DNA of 7,423 nt from a bacterium. Its GTDB lineage: Bacteria > Chlamydiota > Chlamydiia > Chlamydiales > SM23-39. The notes beneath the pieces are model-generated. The model did not search any database. It saw nothing but the letters and a program-made list of their open reading frames with translations, and had not been told where the DNA came from. The stretch covers positions 1 to 7,423 of the forward strand of contig JAKAFF010000065.1 in the NCBI GenBank assembly GCA_021818045.1. The letters are read 5' to 3'. Made by a program: the position numbers and the translations under genes. This document shows, piece by piece, positions 7,191 through 7,423 of this stretch. How positions within the stretch are numbered: the stretch's first letter is position 1; every line of letters begins with the position of its first letter.

Positions 7191-7261
7191 TAAATCGGTA
7201 GCCATGGTGTCCCGCCTGGATTCGTTACTCCAGGCACATGACCTTTGCCTTTAGTATTCAT
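7187..7261 (-). CDS. Possible small ORF or C-terminal gene remnant, convergent with nagZ
   Basis: Reading leftwards from ATG at 7261 gives 24 codons starting MNTKGKGHV and ending GGTPWLPIY, stop TAA at 7187-7189. Its stop interlocks with the nagZ stop on the other strand, a normal arrangement for two convergent genes. The frame is closed just upstream by two successive TGA codons. Its start overlaps the end of another open minus frame (7251-7343) through ATGAATACTAA, so either two coupled short ORFs or one frameshifted C terminus are possible. I recognise no family; the composition (Gly/Pro rich with Trp) looks peptide-like but 24 codons is weak evidence. Confidence 0.25.
   Translation of the reverse strand: MNTKGKGHVPGVTNPGGTPWLPIY
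7214..7235. repeat. Inverted repeat / hairpin between nagZ and the right-edge element
   Basis: GCCTGGA (7214-7220) and TCCAGGC (7229-7235) form a perfect 7-bp stem with an 8-base loop. It begins 24 nt after the nagZ stop, where a terminator for the long operon would be expected, but no run of T follows on either strand (ACATGACCTTT on the plus strand), so a standard intrinsic terminator is not shown. The stem could instead stabilise the transcript 3' end. Confidence 0.4.
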
Positions 7262-7343
7262 TGAGGAATTTCATCACGTCTTGGCTTCCTGATTTTGGAT
7301 AGCCCTGGTCTTGGGCCTGACCTGATCCTGACCTTGCCCCCTT
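7251..7343 (-). pseudogene. Possible gene fragment, minus strand, no start codon
   Basis: A minus-strand frame is open from 7343 down to TAA at 7251-7253, ending in GYPKSGSQDVMKFLNEY. There is no ATG near its beginning (only GTG/ATG at 7272-7277, very near the end), and its left part runs into the proposed insertion sequence end at 7329. This could be the C terminus of a gene broken by that element, possibly continuing in the next frame (7187-7261) by a frameshift. No family recognised, and chance is a real alternative. Confidence 0.2.
7329..7341 (-). repeat. Candidate terminal inverted repeat of an IS3/IS481-type element
   Basis: TGACCTTGCCCCC, read on the plus strand, starts with TG and a C-rich run, the form of many IS3-family and related element ends. 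It lies 16 nt beyond the stop of the transposase-like frame on the minus strand, a usual spacing. A second TGACC occurs at 7318, so the true tip may lie 11 nt further left. The other end is outside the window, so neither the paired repeat nor the target duplication can be seen. Confidence 0.35.
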
Positions 7344-7356
7344 CTATAGTCCAGTC

Positions 7357-7423
7357 CTAGTTAGAGGTTCCGGTTAATTTTTCCTCCTCTTTAGCTGCCT
7401 CTCTGGGAGTTTTCCCGTTCAAG
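7357..7423 (-). CDS. Possible transposase/integrase C terminus (partial)
   Basis: A minus-strand frame enters from the right edge and ends at TAG (7357-7359), giving 21 residues that begin LNGKTPREAAKEEEK. The pattern Leu-Asn-Gly-Lys-Thr-Pro-x-Glu-Ala resembles the C-terminal end of DDE integrase-type transposases (IS3/IS481 groups, consensus of the form 'L.GKTP.E'), just after the last catalytic-core helix. The adjacent C-rich terminal repeat candidate at 7329 supports an insertion sequence. The same short motif also occurs in unrelated proteins, and the catalytic residues lie outside the window, so this is a tentative call. Confidence 0.4.
   Translation of the reverse strand, partial: LNGKTPREAAKEEEKLTGTSN

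Noticed and set aside
7315..7335. Short tandem repeat or CRISPR-like spacing from repeated TGACC/TGATCC
   Set aside because: Only two or three 5-6 base matches within 20 bases; no repeat-spacer pattern anywhere in the window.
7191..7423. tRNA or other structured RNA gene in the 3' tail
   Set aside because: GGTTCCGG at about 7367 superficially resembles a T-arm, but no cloverleaf, acceptor stem or CCA end can be formed around it, and no other RNA family was recognised.

Overview
The window is a tightly packed, all plus-strand gene cluster whose order (metal ABC transporter ytgA-ytgB-ytgC/R-ytgD, then dxr, then rseP) is the one I know from Chlamydiae. The diagnostic gene is the third: its permease is fused to a C-terminal DtxR-type repressor domain, the YtgC-YtgR arrangement described in Chlamydia trachomatis. 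The base composition is roughly balanced by eye, and after rseP comes a secreted glycoside hydrolase family 3 gene, which is not the neighbour I recall in C. trachomatis. I therefore infer a chlamydia-related ('environmental') lineage rather than Chlamydia itself; genus cannot be fixed from this window.

Layout. 1-261 is the 3' end of the metal-binding lipoprotein gene ytgA. 246-1013 is the ATPase ytgB. 1010-2248 is the permease-repressor fusion ytgC/R. 2245-3096 is the second permease ytgD. 3072-4211 is dxr (isoprenoid synthesis). 4211-6133 is a long rseP-type site-2 protease with three PDZ-like modules. 6099-7190 is a NagZ-like beta-N-acetylhexosaminidase with a lipoprotein-type signal peptide. 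Every one of the six junctions overlaps (16, 4, 4, 25, 1 and 35 nt), so there is no room for an internal intergenic promoter or terminator and translation is probably coupled along one long transcript that begins upstream of the window.

How they work together. YtgA-D would import a transition metal (Fe, Mn or Zn), and the fused repressor would report metal status to the operon's own promoter upstream. Dxr itself needs a divalent metal (Mg/Mn), and Dxr, RseP and the GH3 enzyme all serve the cell envelope (isoprenoid carriers, membrane proteolysis, peptidoglycan sugar turnover). The link between metal uptake and envelope genes is inference from co-transcription only.

The last 233 bases (7191-7423) differ in character: no plus-strand gene, two short overlapping minus-strand frames ending tail-to-tail with the GH3 gene, a small hairpin, and at the right edge what looks like the C-terminal end and terminal repeat of an IS3/IS481-type insertion sequence on the minus strand. 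This tail is the least certain part of the annotation.
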